A stretch of DNA of 64,000 nt from Microcystis wesenbergii NRERC-220. GTDB lineage: Bacteria > Cyanobacteriota > Cyanobacteriia > Cyanobacteriales > Microcystaceae. Shown piece by piece: positions 43,236 through 52,509 of the stretch (within the stretch, counting starts at the first letter, position 1; each line of letters starts with the position of its first letter). The notes beneath the pieces are model-generated. The model saw nothing but the letters and a program-made list of their open reading frames with translations. It did not search any database and had not been told where the DNA came from. Made by a program: the position numbers and the translations under genes. The stretch is taken from positions 3,051,501 to 3,115,500 of the forward strand of contig NZ_JAVSJA010000001.1 of the NCBI RefSeq assembly GCF_032027425.1, read 5' to 3'.

Positions 43236-44681
43236 ATGAAAAGATTAGCTTGGTTCGATCGCTTAGTGTTAGCAACTATTTTGGCCTTAATTGCTGGGAT
43301 ATCGTCGATTTTGATCCAGGGAAATCAAGTTCCTACCCGAGGGGAGAATTTTAGCTGGCAAGGACGAAAAATCGGCGTTAGGGACAATTATTTTACTTTA
43401 AGTTTTAATCGACCGATTGACCGTTCCGACATAGAAACCAGCTTGGTGATCGATCCTCCCTTGCCGGGTAAAATTAGCTGGGCCGGAGATCGCTTGACCT
43501 ATACCTTGACAGAATTGCCGATCTACGGCAAAAAATATCAAGTAAAGTTACCCATTGCCCAAGGTGAGGACTTTATCGGGGAATTTTACAGCCACGATCG
43601 AGCTTTTGCCTATATTGGAGTCAACCAAGAGGAAAGAGGCCGTTTAATCGTCTGTAATATCATTCAGGGGGCAAATAACGTCACAGAACTGAAAAAAACC
43701 ATCCTTACCCCTGGGGATCTGGTGGTCACGGATTTTCAAATGTATCCGAGGGGGGAGAGAATTTTATTCTCGGCCTTCGATCGCTCCGACTTAGGACGAG
43801 ATACCCCAAAACAGCAACTTTACACAATTACCACGGGTTTAAATCATGACGAAAATGGTCAAAATTTGCCCATTGGTCGTATAGAAAGGTTTTTAGATGC
43901 GAAAACCTATCAAAATCTTCGTTTTAATCTCTCAGATAACGGCAAAACCCTAATCGTGCAGAGAATTAATCATGGGAATCCGGGGGATGCCAGTTTATGG
44001 GTAATCAGCGATGATGGACAATCGCGACCGTTAGGAATGCAAGGGGATAATTTTTTACTATCTCCCGACGGTAAAAAAGCGGTTGTCAGTCAAACGGGAG
44101 GGGTAGCGGTGATTCCTTTGGATGTCCAAGCGGGAAAACCGCAATTTTTGCCTACCTACGAGAAAATCCTCGCTTTTTCCCGGGATGGTCGCCAGAAATT
44201 AATAGTGAAATCAGAACCGGATAATCAGCGATCGCTATTTTTGCTCAACGATCAGGGAGAGTCAAGACTACTATTAAGAACAGCTAATCCGATTATTAGC
44301 TGTGAATTTGAACCGCGACAGGAAAAAACCCTTTACTGTCTGAAAAGCGATCTGGTCATGGGCAGCGATGGCAAAGTGAAAGAAGAACCATTTTTAGGGA
44401 TTATTGACCTAGAAACGGGTAAAATGACACCCCTGCTGGCCTTACCTAATTATCGGGACGTACAGATGAGTATGTCTCCTGATGGCGTGGCCTTATTATT
44501 TGATCAGTTAGTAACCATACCCTTTGGAGTCGGAAATGATTTAGTCACTGGGGAGGGATCGAGCATTGCCGATGGTCGTCTCTGGTTATTACCACTTCCT
44601 GATCAGTTCAGTCCCAATAGCACCCCGAAAATTCTACCTCAAGAACTCAACGCCGGTTTTAAACCCCGTTGGCTGCCCTAA
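43236..44681 (+). CDS. membrane-anchored beta-propeller-like protein with Ig-like domain
   Basis: This 481-aa protein has an N-terminal membrane anchor (residues 10-28). A Big_5-like domain follows (FTLSFNRPIDRSDIETSLVIDPPLPGKISWAGDRLTYTLT), and then repeated strands with WD40/TolB-like signatures (FSAFDRSD, LSPDGKKAVV, MSPDGVALLFDQ). It is probably periplasmic. The ATG at 43236 is embedded in the end of a heptamer array, so there is no standard ribosome site upstream and changes in repeat number could alter expression. A later start is unlikely, because the anchor would be lost. The function is not known. Confidence 0.7.
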   Translation: MKRLAWFDRLVLATILALIAGISSILIQGNQVPTRGENFSWQGRKIGVRDNYFTLSFNRPIDRSDIETSLVIDPPLPGKISWAGDRLTYTLTELPIYGKKYQVKLPIAQGEDFIGEFYSHDRAFAYIGVNQEERGRLIVCNIIQGANNVTELKKTILTPGDLVVTDFQMYPRGERILFSAFDRSDLGRDTPKQQLYTITTGLNHDENGQNLPIGRIERFLDAKTYQNLRFNLSDNGKTLIVQRINHGNPGDASLWVISDDGQSRPLGMQGDNFLLSPDGKKAVVSQTGGVAVIPLDVQAGKPQFLPTYEKILAFSRDGRQKLIVKSEPDNQRSLFLLNDQGESRLLLRTANPIISCEFEPRQEKTLYCLKSDLVMGSDGKVKEEPFLGIIDLETGKMTPLLALPNYRDVQMSMSPDGVALLFDQLVTIPFGVGNDLVTGEGSSIADGRLWLLPLPDQFSPNSTPKILPQELNAGFKPRWLP

Positions 44682-44737
44682 AATTATTGATCGGTAGCTA
44701 TGTTATCAGGTTCAAGAGTTAAGTTTTCAGTGAATTT

Positions 44738-46975
44738 ATGCTACTTCAGCGATTTACTTTTTTATTGCGTCCTAGTGGCGATATCGAGATCGAGCGGGGG
44801 ATTCGGACTTTATTAGCGATCGCAGTACCGATTATTGTCGGTGATATTTTAGATCGGTCAAAATTGGGGTTAATGGTCGGTTTAGCGGCTCAAACCTTGA
44901 TTTTAGCCGATGCGGGGGGACTTTACTGCCTGAGAGCGAAAACCCTAGTCGCTACGACTATTGGGATGGCTCTAGCTTTGATTATCGGCACATTAGCCAG
45001 TGCTTGGCTAGGATTGACCGTAGTGATAGTTTTTTTCGGGTTGTTTCTAGCGGGTTATTTGACGGTTTACGGGGAAAATGGGGCGTTAGCTGGGTTAGTA
45101 ATTAGTTTATTGCTGCTTTTTGCTGTTTCTTTGCCATCGGGAGATATTGTCGTCGCTTTACAACGGGCCGGAATCGTTGTGTTGGGAGGGGGATGGACAA
45201 TTTTTTTAGCCCTGTTTATCTGGCCTTTTCGCCCTAATCAGCCTTTACGTCAGGTAACGGCGGAAAATTTTCAGGGTATCGCCACTTATCTCCGCTCTTT
45301 GCCCTTGCACTCTCGTTCTAATGCTAATGAGGAGCCATATTTTGACAAAATCCGGCAACTGTTGCTCCGTTCGAGGAAAACTGTCACCTTGACGCGTCGG
45401 GGACGTTGGGGAAAAAGTGAGCTGCGGGAATTGTTAATCGTCTTGATCGAAGATAGCGATCGCATTAATACCAGCTTAATCGCGCTGCGAGAATTGCTTC
45501 ATCTTCATCCCTTGCCACAACTGACCACGGTGGCTATTTTATTAGAAGATATTCTCGTGCAAGTGGCGGAAATTTGCGAAGATATTGCCTGGTTAATTTT
45601 GGGTAGAAATAAACAACCGGATTGTGAGCGCTTGCAGCTATTACTCAAGGCGATCGAGCAACAAAAAAACCTGCAAGCTAAAGTTTTAGAAAATGCCCAG
45701 GATGATTATAGCAGTTATGTGGCAATTTCCCAATTAAATAATCGTTTAAAAAAACTATCTAAACAGCTAAAAATAGCCAGTGAAACAGCGCAACATTTGC
45801 GGCAAAGCGAGAACTTTTCCGATAAAAAAAACCTCTGGCAGCGGAACTTTGAAGGGATAGAACAAGAGTACAGTCAAGAAAAAGCTTGGTGGGAACCATT
45901 AAAATCTAATTTTAATCTAGAATCGCCCCTATTTCGCCATGGTTTACGCTTGGGTTTGGGAAGTGCCCTAGGAGTGTTGATTTACCATAAGCTAGGAATT
46001 ACCCATAGTTTTTGGATTGGTTTAACCTTAGTTATTGTGTTAAAACCAGATTTTAGCTTGACTTTTCAACGCTTTTTTAATCGGGTGTTTGGCACGATTT
46101 TAGGCTCGTTTTTTGTTTTGGCATTGTTGCGAATTATAGATAATCCGATCTGGTTAGAAATTATTGGGTTGATTTCTATAGCGATCGCTTTAACTTTGGT
46201 GCGATTTCACTATAGTTTAGCCGTATTTTTTATCACAATTTTTGCTTTAATTATCAGTCGTCTCGATGCCAGCAATGCCGGGATTAATTTAGAGTATATC
46301 AGAATAGTTTATACTTTAATCGGTAGTGCTTTAGCCTTTGTACTTTCCTTCGGTTTTTTACGGTTTAATGAAGATGAACGTTTTTCCCTCGCTGCCATTA
46401 AAGCATTAGAAGCTAATCAAATATATTTTCAGTCAGTTATGGCAGTTTATTTAGGAGAATCATCCTATCAAACTGCAATTTTATCTTCCCATCGCAATAA
46501 AGCTCGAAGAGCAAATACAACTATGCAAACAGCCCTACAAAGATTAATTGATGATCCTAGCACACCCTTTCCACAAATGGAACCGGCAATCACTTTAAGT
46601 AATTATATTCCTCGTTTTGGTCGCGGGGTGACAGTTTTATTGACGGAATTGGAACAATATCGCGGTAGTCCTCCCCATCCCAATCTCAGTCTGTTCACGC
46701 AACAAATAACCCAAGCTTTGACTCAATTAACCCAAGCTTTGCAAACAAATAATCTTCCTCTTCCCTTACCTCCCCTCGAAGATACTTTAGAAGAAGTCCT
46801 TGATCATTTGCAAGAATTGCGAGAGGAAAGGTTAGTAGAAATTGGCAATCAACAAGAGGGAACTAATCTCCAGAAATATTTAGGGGATTATAATATTGTC
46901 ACCACGGAACTTGTGGAATTATCCAGTCGTGTTGGGGTAATGAACACAGCAATCGATCGTTTTATTAGAAGTTAA
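44738..46975 (+). CDS. FUSC family membrane protein (aromatic acid exporter-like)
   Basis: This 745-aa protein is built from two blocks of about six membrane helices (residues 20-165 and 395-545), each followed by a long cytoplasmic helical region. This layout is that of the FUSC superfamily (AaeB and FusC relatives). The second block begins FRHGLRLGLGSALGVLIYHKLGITHSFWIGLTLVIVLKPDF, a typical FUSC signature. Substrates in the superfamily include aromatic acids and fusaric acid, so efflux is likely but the substrate here is unknown. It lies 56 bp after the propeller gene and may be co-transcribed. Confidence 0.85.
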   Translation: MLLQRFTFLLRPSGDIEIERGIRTLLAIAVPIIVGDILDRSKLGLMVGLAAQTLILADAGGLYCLRAKTLVATTIGMALALIIGTLASAWLGLTVVIVFFGLFLAGYLTVYGENGALAGLVISLLLLFAVSLPSGDIVVALQRAGIVVLGGGWTIFLALFIWPFRPNQPLRQVTAENFQGIATYLRSLPLHSRSNANEEPYFDKIRQLLLRSRKTVTLTRRGRWGKSELRELLIVLIEDSDRINTSLIALRELLHLHPLPQLTTVAILLEDILVQVAEICEDIAWLILGRNKQPDCERLQLLLKAIEQQKNLQAKVLENAQDDYSSYVAISQLNNRLKKLSKQLKIASETAQHLRQSENFSDKKNLWQRNFEGIEQEYSQEKAWWEPLKSNFNLESPLFRHGLRLGLGSALGVLIYHKLGITHSFWIGLTLVIVLKPDFSLTFQRFFNRVFGTILGSFFVLALLRIIDNPIWLEIIGLISIAIALTLVRFHYSLAVFFITIFALIISRLDASNAGINLEYIRIVYTLIGSALAFVLSFGFLRFNEDERFSLAAIKALEANQIYFQSVMAVYLGESSYQTAILSSHRNKARRANTTMQTALQRLIDDPSTPFPQMEPAITLSNYIPRFGRGVTVLLTELEQYRGSPPHPNLSLFTQQITQALTQLTQALQTNNLPLPLPPLEDTLEEVLDHLQELREERLVEIGNQQEGTNLQKYLGDYNIVTTELVELSSRVGVMNTAIDRFIRS

Positions 46976-46986
46976 AATTTAGTTAT

Positions 46987-47107
46987 TAAGTAGTTGGACA
47001 AAAGTAAAGTTAACTGTGGGGTAAGGAGTCGGTCGTCAGGAGTCAGTAAGAATTGCGGCAATTTACATTTCTTAAGATAGACAACAGAATTTATGTCCGA
47101 CTACTTA
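46987..47107. mobile_element. MITE-like element with TAAGTAGTTGGACA termini
   Basis: TAAGTAGTTGGACA at 46987-47000 is mirrored by TGTCCGACTACTTA ending at 47107, giving a 121-bp non-coding element. The tips share TAAGTAG with the element at 27874-27993, so the two may be mobilised by the same transposase. Confidence 0.6.
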
Positions 47108-47232
47108 CAACAAAATTTTTGTAAATCTACTGAGTTGGTATTTTTAAAGGGAAACTGTCTTCTAAAATTGGTCATTATTTCCGATTTTATCACTCAATCC
47201 AAGCTTTTGGGGGGTTCTACCCCCCAAACTCC

Positions 47233-47275
47233 TAGGGTTGATTCAAGGTAGGGTTGATTCATGAATCAACCCTAC
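47233..47275. repeat. second copy of the GATTCATGAATC palindrome
   Basis: A TAGGGTTGATTCA unit at 47233 precedes the 28-bp palindrome at 47248-47275, identical to the one at 22068-22095. Before it, 47201-47228 has a hairpin GGGGGGT-TCTA-CCCCCC. The rest of the 46976-47410 gap beside the MITE holds nothing recognisable. Confidence 0.8.
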
Positions 47276-47410
47276 CCAAACCCCGGAGCGCATTAGCTTT
47301 TCGGTGAGATGCTTACACGCGATTGTTCATATTTTTGTACCAATTTAAGAGTCACTGATAATTGCTGGTTGTCCGTATTTCTGCAAAGGTGAGATGCACC
47401 CATTTAGCAG

Positions 47411-49483
47411 TCAAGAGGAAAATCGATTAACTTCGATAATTTCTGTATATTCAAAATTATTAGGACTGCGTTTCACTAGAGAATAATCAACACCATGAAG
47501 ATTAATTAAATCCTCTTGACAATCCGCTTTCGGAGAATTATAAACTAACACATATTCTTTACCAATATAGGGAGAAATCTCGGTTTCTACTTCTCCTCTC
47601 CATTGAGTTTTTGTCACTAAAACAACTAACTGATTGGCTAATTTAGGAATAGCGATCGCAACTTGCCGACGATAGATATGATCAAGACTACCAAAAGGGG
47701 AATCCATCACCAGAGGAAAAGTGCTGCTATCAATTCCCATCAAAGTATTTTTCTGACTCCATTCTCGCACTCGATCGATAATTCCCCCGATAAAAGATAA
47801 ACTAAGAATCTGATTTTCTCCGGTGGAAGCTGCCACGGGAATGGCAAATCCTGTGGTATTTTCTAATAATCTTACCTCGTAATCGGGACTAATACGGGGA
47901 ATATAGGGAGTAAAAGAAATTGAGTTAAAGATTTCCTGTACCCGTTTTTCTAAGGACAAACGAAACTGATTTTCTAATCTCTGTCTTACCTCACTAATGC
48001 GATTAATTGCCTCTTGAGTCGCTAAAATACGTCGTTGTCCTAAATTATATTTTTCCTCTTTTTGTTGCTGTTTCTGTACCTGTTTTTGCAGGGATTCTAA
48101 CTCTTTTTGGTAGATATCTAGTTGATTTTTATTGCTACCCTGTTCCAAGCGTAAATCTTTTAGGGAATCCTCGATCGCATCTAAGCGAGATTGCAGATTT
48201 TTAATATCTTCATCGGGATAATGGCGAAATTTATCCCGAACTTCATCTAATTCTGATTCTACCAAAGATAATTCTAAGCGCCACTGGTGAATATTAGCTT
48301 GATAACTATCCACTTCTTGCCAAAAATCTAAGACTCGTTTATCTATTTCTTTGACTGTGGAAGATAAGCGAATAGCTGCTTCTTCTACATCGGCCATTCC
48401 TGCTTTATTCATCCAATCTTGTACCTGTAAATAAGCTTGGCTATTTTCCTGTAATTCCTGACCACAAATACATTTTTTCCGCTCTAATAATTGTTGGACA
48501 AATTGCTGTTTGATACCACTGGGTAATTCCCCTTGTTGTCTTAGGCGATCAATTAATTGCTGAAAATTTTGATTAATTTCTTTTAAAAATACTTGATAAG
48601 CTTGCTGGGAAATTAATTTCTTTAACTTATCTTTAGTTCTGACTAAATCTTGCCGCAGATTTCTTTCCTGTTGTTCTAATTTTTCTTTTAACTGTTTTAA
48701 TTCCTCGGCACCACTTAACTCTAATAAGCGATTAGTAACGGCTTTTTTTAATTCTTCCTGCTGGGATAACTGGTTAATAATATCCTGCTGACGCTGTTTT
48801 AATTTCTCGAAATCCTGCTCGATTTTACTTTCCTGTTTCAATAACTTTTTTAAATCCGATTCTCCTAAATCTTTAAGCTCATCTTGTAAAGATTTCTTAG
48901 CTTTTTTTAAATGCTCGATCGCTCGATCTAATACTTTAACTCCCAATAATTCTTTTGTATCCTCGGCGATTTTACCTTGGCTACTACTGCGAAATTGATG
49001 ATCGATATATTCGCCATCAAAAAAGAAATAACGGTGTAAACTTTCGGGTAAAATTTGATTAATAATATCCTCCGCTGGTTGATTGGGTGTGTACCAATTG
49101 CCATCATCACCAGCGTAGAGCATATATAAACTATTTGAACCGTATTTAATTTTACTATTTACATCTTGGTAGGCGAAAAATTTTCGTTTTACCTGATAGC
49201 GTTTATTTTCATGTTCAAAGTTTACTTCTGCGGAACATTCTATGGAGGTCCCCGTGGTTACTTCGGTAATTGCCCGTTTATTAACTAATAACTCCGGTTC
49301 GGCAAAAGCTGCCGTAAATTTTTCATACAGTACCCAAGTACAAGCATTTAAAATTGTTGTTTTTCCCGCCCCATTATTGCCATAAATTACCGTCGTATTG
49401 CGAGAACTTGCTGCTAAATGTATCTCAGGAGTCTTACCATAAAATTGTCGAAAATTACATAACTTTATTGATAGTAGTTTCAT
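47411..49483 (-). CDS. SMC-like ATPase related to DndD/SbcC
   Basis: This 690-aa ABC-type ATPase of the RecF/SbcC/DndD kind has an N-terminal Walker A YGNNGAGKTT (residues 34-43) and the YFFFDGEYID stretch near 152 typical of DndD-like proteins. Two long coiled-coil arms are separated by a CICG zinc-hook-like turn at 338-341. The C-terminal half-site carries ASTGENQILSLSFIGG (signature) and FPLVMDSPFGSLD (Walker B). Such proteins act on DNA ends or foreign DNA. A 58-aa ORF lies 72 bp upstream on the same strand and may be its partner. It is distinct from the dndD gene at 55975-57960. Its function in defence or repair is an inference. Confidence 0.8.
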   Translation of the reverse strand: MKLLSIKLCNFRQFYGKTPEIHLAASSRNTTVIYGNNGAGKTTILNACTWVLYEKFTAAFAEPELLVNKRAITEVTTGTSIECSAEVNFEHENKRYQVKRKFFAYQDVNSKIKYGSNSLYMLYAGDDGNWYTPNQPAEDIINQILPESLHRYFFFDGEYIDHQFRSSSQGKIAEDTKELLGVKVLDRAIEHLKKAKKSLQDELKDLGESDLKKLLKQESKIEQDFEKLKQRQQDIINQLSQQEELKKAVTNRLLELSGAEELKQLKEKLEQQERNLRQDLVRTKDKLKKLISQQAYQVFLKEINQNFQQLIDRLRQQGELPSGIKQQFVQQLLERKKCICGQELQENSQAYLQVQDWMNKAGMADVEEAAIRLSSTVKEIDKRVLDFWQEVDSYQANIHQWRLELSLVESELDEVRDKFRHYPDEDIKNLQSRLDAIEDSLKDLRLEQGSNKNQLDIYQKELESLQKQVQKQQQKEEKYNLGQRRILATQEAINRISEVRQRLENQFRLSLEKRVQEIFNSISFTPYIPRISPDYEVRLLENTTGFAIPVAASTGENQILSLSFIGGIIDRVREWSQKNTLMGIDSSTFPLVMDSPFGSLDHIYRRQVAIAIPKLANQLVVLVTKTQWRGEVETEISPYIGKEYVLVYNSPKADCQEDLINLHGVDYSLVKRSPNNFEYTEIIEVNRFSS

Positions 49484-49555
49484 ATTTATATAGAGGGGCT
49501 GATGGGGAATTTTTTTCAGTGAACAGTAAACAGTGAACCGATAACTGATAACTGA

Positions 49556-49732
49556 TTATTGAATGACTTCTTTAATAATCATTAAAACATCATCATTGAT
49601 ATTGCGAGGATTGCGCTGGTATAACTTATCTCTTTCCAATTTTAAAACGCGATCGATGATTTTTCGCACATCTTCGGGAGCGTTTAAAATCGGTTCTTGG
49701 ATATTTTGGAGATTATTATCAGGATGAGTCAT
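49556..49732 (-). CDS. small ORF upstream of the SMC-like ATPase (58 aa)
   Basis: This frame of 58 codons starts at ATG 49732 (MTHPDNNLQNIQEPIL) and continues with a charged helix, DVRKIIDRVLKLERDKLYQRN, ending at TAA 49556-49558. It has the composition of a real protein, is on the same strand as the ATPase and lies 72 bp before it. An IN(D)D(V)LMIIKEVIQ end suggests a helical partner or DNA-binding accessory. I do not recognise a family. Confidence 0.55.
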   Translation of the reverse strand: MTHPDNNLQNIQEPILNAPEDVRKIIDRVLKLERDKLYQRNPRNINDDVLMIIKEVIQ

Positions 49733-49786
49733 AGGGCAGATTTTTTAATATTTACAGCCGCTGCATTTCAAATAAAATCCTTGCCG

Positions 49787-49814
49787 GGGTACGTTAATCT
49801 ATTACTAACGCACC
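49787..49814. repeat. short interspersed inverted repeat
   Basis: GGGTACGTTA at 49787-49796 pairs with TAACGCACCC at 49805-49814 with one mismatch. Repeats of the form GGGTGCGTTA ... TAACGCACCC are common between cyanobacterial genes. It lies after leuD and could act as its terminator. Confidence 0.45.
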
Positions 49815-49833
49815 CTCAGCCTAGATTGTTTCC

Positions 49834-50424
49834 CTAGACGAAACTTAAATAAGGTAACTTTTGGGCGGTAGATTGAATCAGATCGAGATTTTGTAAAAGC
49901 TGTCCGCAGGTATCCCAACCCCCTTCTATTAACATCTGTCGGGAACCTTCATTCATAGACACGGTAGCGACAAAATCCCCCCATTGCACTGTCATGGTTG
50001 TCAAGGAAAGATCGACGGGAATTTCGGGATTAGCTGCAATTAAATCCTGTAAATGGGCGATAGTTTTTGCCTCAGCAGTGACACAGGGAACCCCATTAGC
50101 GATACAATTGCCAAAAAATATTTCGGCGAAACTTTCCCCGATAATTGCTTCAATTCCCCAACGTAAAATCGCTTGCGGTGCGTGTTCCCGAGAAGAACCG
50201 CAACCAAAATTACCATTGACTACCAAAATTTTCGCCCCTTGGTACTGGGGTAGATCGAAAGGATGACTTCCCTGTAAAGCCGCTCGATCATCGGCGAACA
50301 CTTGTTCTCCTAAACCTTCAAAGGTGATACAACGCAAAAAACGAGCCGGAATAATGCGATCGGTGTCAATATCGTTGCCTCGCAAGGGTAAAGCTCGTCC
50401 GGAGATGGTTTTAACTTGACTCAT
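49834..50424 (-). CDS. leuD: 3-isopropylmalate dehydratase small subunit
   Basis: This 196-aa small subunit of isopropylmalate isomerase works with LeuC in leucine biosynthesis. The conserved [15 protein letters not shown] opening, [16 protein letters not shown] substrate loop (about residues 72-87) and [16 protein letters not shown] segment are all present, and the length is normal. leuC is not in the window. It is the last of three closely spaced minus-strand genes (gaps of 5 and 9 bp) with a methyltransferase and cobU, which look like one transcription unit. Confidence 0.95.
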   Translation of the reverse strand: MSQVKTISGRALPLRGNDIDTDRIIPARFLRCITFEGLGEQVFADDRAALQGSHPFDLPQYQGAKILVVNGNFGCGSSREHAPQAILRWGIEAIIGESFAEIFFGNCIANGVPCVTAEAKTIAHLQDLIAANPEIPVDLSLTTMTVQWGDFVATVSMNEGSRQMLIEGGWDTCGQLLQNLDLIQSTAQKLPYLSFV

Positions 50425-50433
50425 GATCTTTTT

Positions 50434-51252
50434 CTAACTTTTACTAGCAGTGACAAAAAAAGTGGTTGCATCTTGCCATACTCCCTGATCGGTGGCATTT
50501 TTCTCGATTTCTCGGCGATAATTGTTCACTAGAGTCGCAATTTCGGCAGCCGATAGGCGGTCAAAAGGGTTATGCTGAGGATAAAAATACTGCCCATACC
50601 AGAAGTTTTTGGCGGTTTCTAGGGGCAAATATCGACCTAATTGCTCGACATTGACCGATATATTGGTAAATCCCGCATTTTCCAGCAATTGATGGCATTT
50701 TTCTGGGGTGGCGATGGGAGTATGCAGATTAGGCAACTCAAAACCACTATGTTTGCGACAAACACCACTGATCAAGGGTAGGAAGTGGGATTCTAAATTA
50801 TTACAGGAAAAAGCGACCGAACCGCCTTTTTTTAACCATTGATACCATTTTGCCAGCACTTGCGGGATATCGGGGAAAAGTGCAATCGCCAGAGAACAGG
50901 TAATCAGATCGAAACTAGACTCGGCAAAGTCAATGGCAGCTATATCGGCGTTAATTAGGTCAATATTCTCGATATTTAATTCTTCTAGCTTTTTTTCGGC
51001 TCTGGCAATCATTTCCGGCGTGAAATCAACCCCGATGACACTTTTTACTTTTGGGGCAATTGCGGTCTCGCGTAGCGAGCGCGTTGCGACCGCAATAAAT
51101 CCCGTTCCCGTTGCCACGTCTAGCACAGATTGGTTTTTTTGTAAATAGAGATAATTTACTAATTTAAGGGCGCGAGCTTGTGTAAAATCGTTATCGTAAT
51201 CGTGACGAAGGGCATAAAAATCAATCACTTGACGCTGATAATCGTTGCTCAT
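50434..51252 (-). CDS. class I SAM-dependent methyltransferase with palindromic insertion
   Basis: This is a 272-aa methyltransferase. The SAM-binding motif I is SVLDVATGTGFIA (residues 42-54), with motif II-like VIGVDFTPEMIARAEKKL near 72, IDLINADIAAIDF near 97 and FDLITCSLAIALFPD near 113. Directly after motif I the sequence [11 protein letters not shown] has been added by the palindrome-ended element also found in psbA, so the loop or helix after the glycine-rich motif is lengthened by about five residues. The catalytic fold is otherwise complete. The substrate is unknown; ubiquinone/menaquinone-type and small-molecule methylases are possible. Confidence 0.85.
   Translation of the reverse strand: MSNDYQRQVIDFYALRHDYDNDFTQARALKLVNYLYLQKNQSVLDVATGTGFIAVATRSLRETAIAPKVKSVIGVDFTPEMIARAEKKLEELNIENIDLINADIAAIDFAESSFDLITCSLAIALFPDIPQVLAKWYQWLKKGGSVAFSCNNLESHFLPLISGVCRKHSGFELPNLHTPIATPEKCHQLLENAGFTNISVNVEQLGRYLPLETAKNFWYGQYFYPQHNPFDRLSAAEIATLVNNYRREIEKNATDQGVWQDATTFFVTASKS
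51061..51095 (-). repeat. palindrome-ended insertion element inside a methyltransferase gene
   Basis: The complement reads the same 34 bases as the psbA insert at 42608-42642, including the TGCGGTC / GACCGCA ends, and is translated in the same frame as [11 protein letters not shown]. It falls immediately after the SAM-binding glycine loop. Confidence 0.85.
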
Positions 51253-51257
51253 CTTCT

Positions 51258-51809
51258 CTATTGCCCAATTATCGACAAAGACTGACCCAATTGACTTAAA
51301 TTAAGAGCATGGCCCCCGGTAACTAGATAAACCGCGTCTGCTATTGTGCCAATTCTACGACAGAGATCGCCTAAACGATCGCGAAACAGACGACCGAGGG
51401 GATAAGCGGGAACCACACCCCAACCGGTTTCTTCCGCTACCAGAATAACATCAACCGCCGCGTTTTTGAGGGAAGACAAGAATCGATCGCTGGTTTCTAA
51501 CCATTCGGCTGCCGACATTTCTAAACAATTGGCTACCCAAGTACCGAGGGAATCGATCAATAAACAGTGAGAAAATGGGCTATTATCAATAGTTTCGCTC
51601 AATTGTCGGGGAATTTCTTGGGTTTGCCATTGGGGGGAACGTCGCTGCCGGTGTCTTTCAATGCGATCGCACCATTCTTGATCTTTTTCATCCACCGAGG
51701 AGGTGGCGATATAAATAACGGGTTTTTGGCTGATTTTGGCTAAATATTCGGCCCATTCACTTTTCCCAGAACGGGCAGCCCCTGTAACTAGGATAATTTT
51801 TTCATCCAC
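51258..51809 (-). CDS. cobU: adenosylcobinamide kinase / adenosylcobinamide-phosphate guanylyltransferase
   Basis: This 183-aa bifunctional enzyme phosphorylates adenosylcobinamide and adds GMP on the way to the nucleotide loop of cobamides. The P-loop VTGAARSGKSEWAEYLA is at residues 8-23. YIATSSVDEKDQEWCDRIERHRQRR holds the guanylylated His, and LIDSLGTWVAN is the magnesium site. ILVAEETGWGVVPAYPLGRLFRDRLG closes the fold. The length is normal. The start is set by ATG 51809. It sits 5 bp before the methyltransferase gene. Confidence 0.94.
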   Translation of the reverse strand: MDEKIILVTGAARSGKSEWAEYLAKISQKPVIYIATSSVDEKDQEWCDRIERHRQRRSPQWQTQEIPRQLSETIDNSPFSHCLLIDSLGTWVANCLEMSAAEWLETSDRFLSSLKNAAVDVILVAEETGWGVVPAYPLGRLFRDRLGDLCRRIGTIADAVYLVTGGHALNLSQLGQSLSIIGQ

Positions 51810-51857
51810 GATCGAGATTTTGGCAAATAACTAAAGTATATACGGAAGAAAACTGTC

Positions 51858-52250
51858 CTATTCTGCATCATCAAAACGGTGAATATCATCATCTCCTAAA
51901 TATTCGCCATTTTGCACCTCAATCATCACCAGAGGAATAGAACCGGGGTTTTCCAACCGATGACGGGTATTCATGGGAACGTATGTAGATTCTTTTTGTT
52001 TGAGGAGAGTTTCTTTTTCATCACAGATTACCCGCGCTGTACCGGAGACGACAATCCAGTGTTCACTGCGATGGTAGTGCATTTGGGTACTCATGTGATG
52101 GCCGGGTTTAATGACAATGCGATTGATGCGATACCGGGGACCTTCCTCCAATACCGTCACCGTTCCCCAGGGGGGAGTCCGCGTCATTTCTATGTCTTGG
52201 GGAGAAGGGGAGGGAGCATTAATTAAGTCATCCATGGCGGTGGTCTCCAA
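51858..52250 (-). CDS. mannose-6-phosphate isomerase type II-like cupin
   Basis: This 130-aa single-domain cupin is equivalent to the C-terminal part of type II phosphomannose isomerase/mannose-1-phosphate guanylyltransferase. Metal ligands are visible in GHHMSTQMHYHRSEHWIVVSGTA and in the later TRHRLENPG, and the PWGTVTVLEEGPRYRINRIVI opening is typical. Both ATG 52250 and ATG 52235 are possible. Without the guanylyltransferase domain it may isomerise mannose-6-phosphate or bind another sugar ligand. Exopolysaccharide supply is one likely use. Confidence 0.8.
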   Translation of the reverse strand: METTAMDDLINAPSPSPQDIEMTRTPPWGTVTVLEEGPRYRINRIVIKPGHHMSTQMHYHRSEHWIVVSGTARVICDEKETLLKQKESTYVPMNTRHRLENPGSIPLVMIEVQNGEYLGDDDIHRFDDAE

Positions 52251-52509
52251 ACTTGATTAATATTTTAGTGGACAATAATCAGTAATCAGTTATCAGTGAA
52301 CAGTAATCAGTGAACAGACAGGACTTTTACTGCCATTTAATACTGCTCACTTAATACGATTTTTCTAAAGTAATGGCAGAGATAGTTAATTACCCTCACC
52401 CCCAACCCCTCTCCCAGAAGGGTAGAGGGGATTAGGATGCCTGCCACAAATAAAGAAAAATGGTACAATACTCTATCCTCCTACTGATAACTGATAACTG
52501 ATAACTGAT

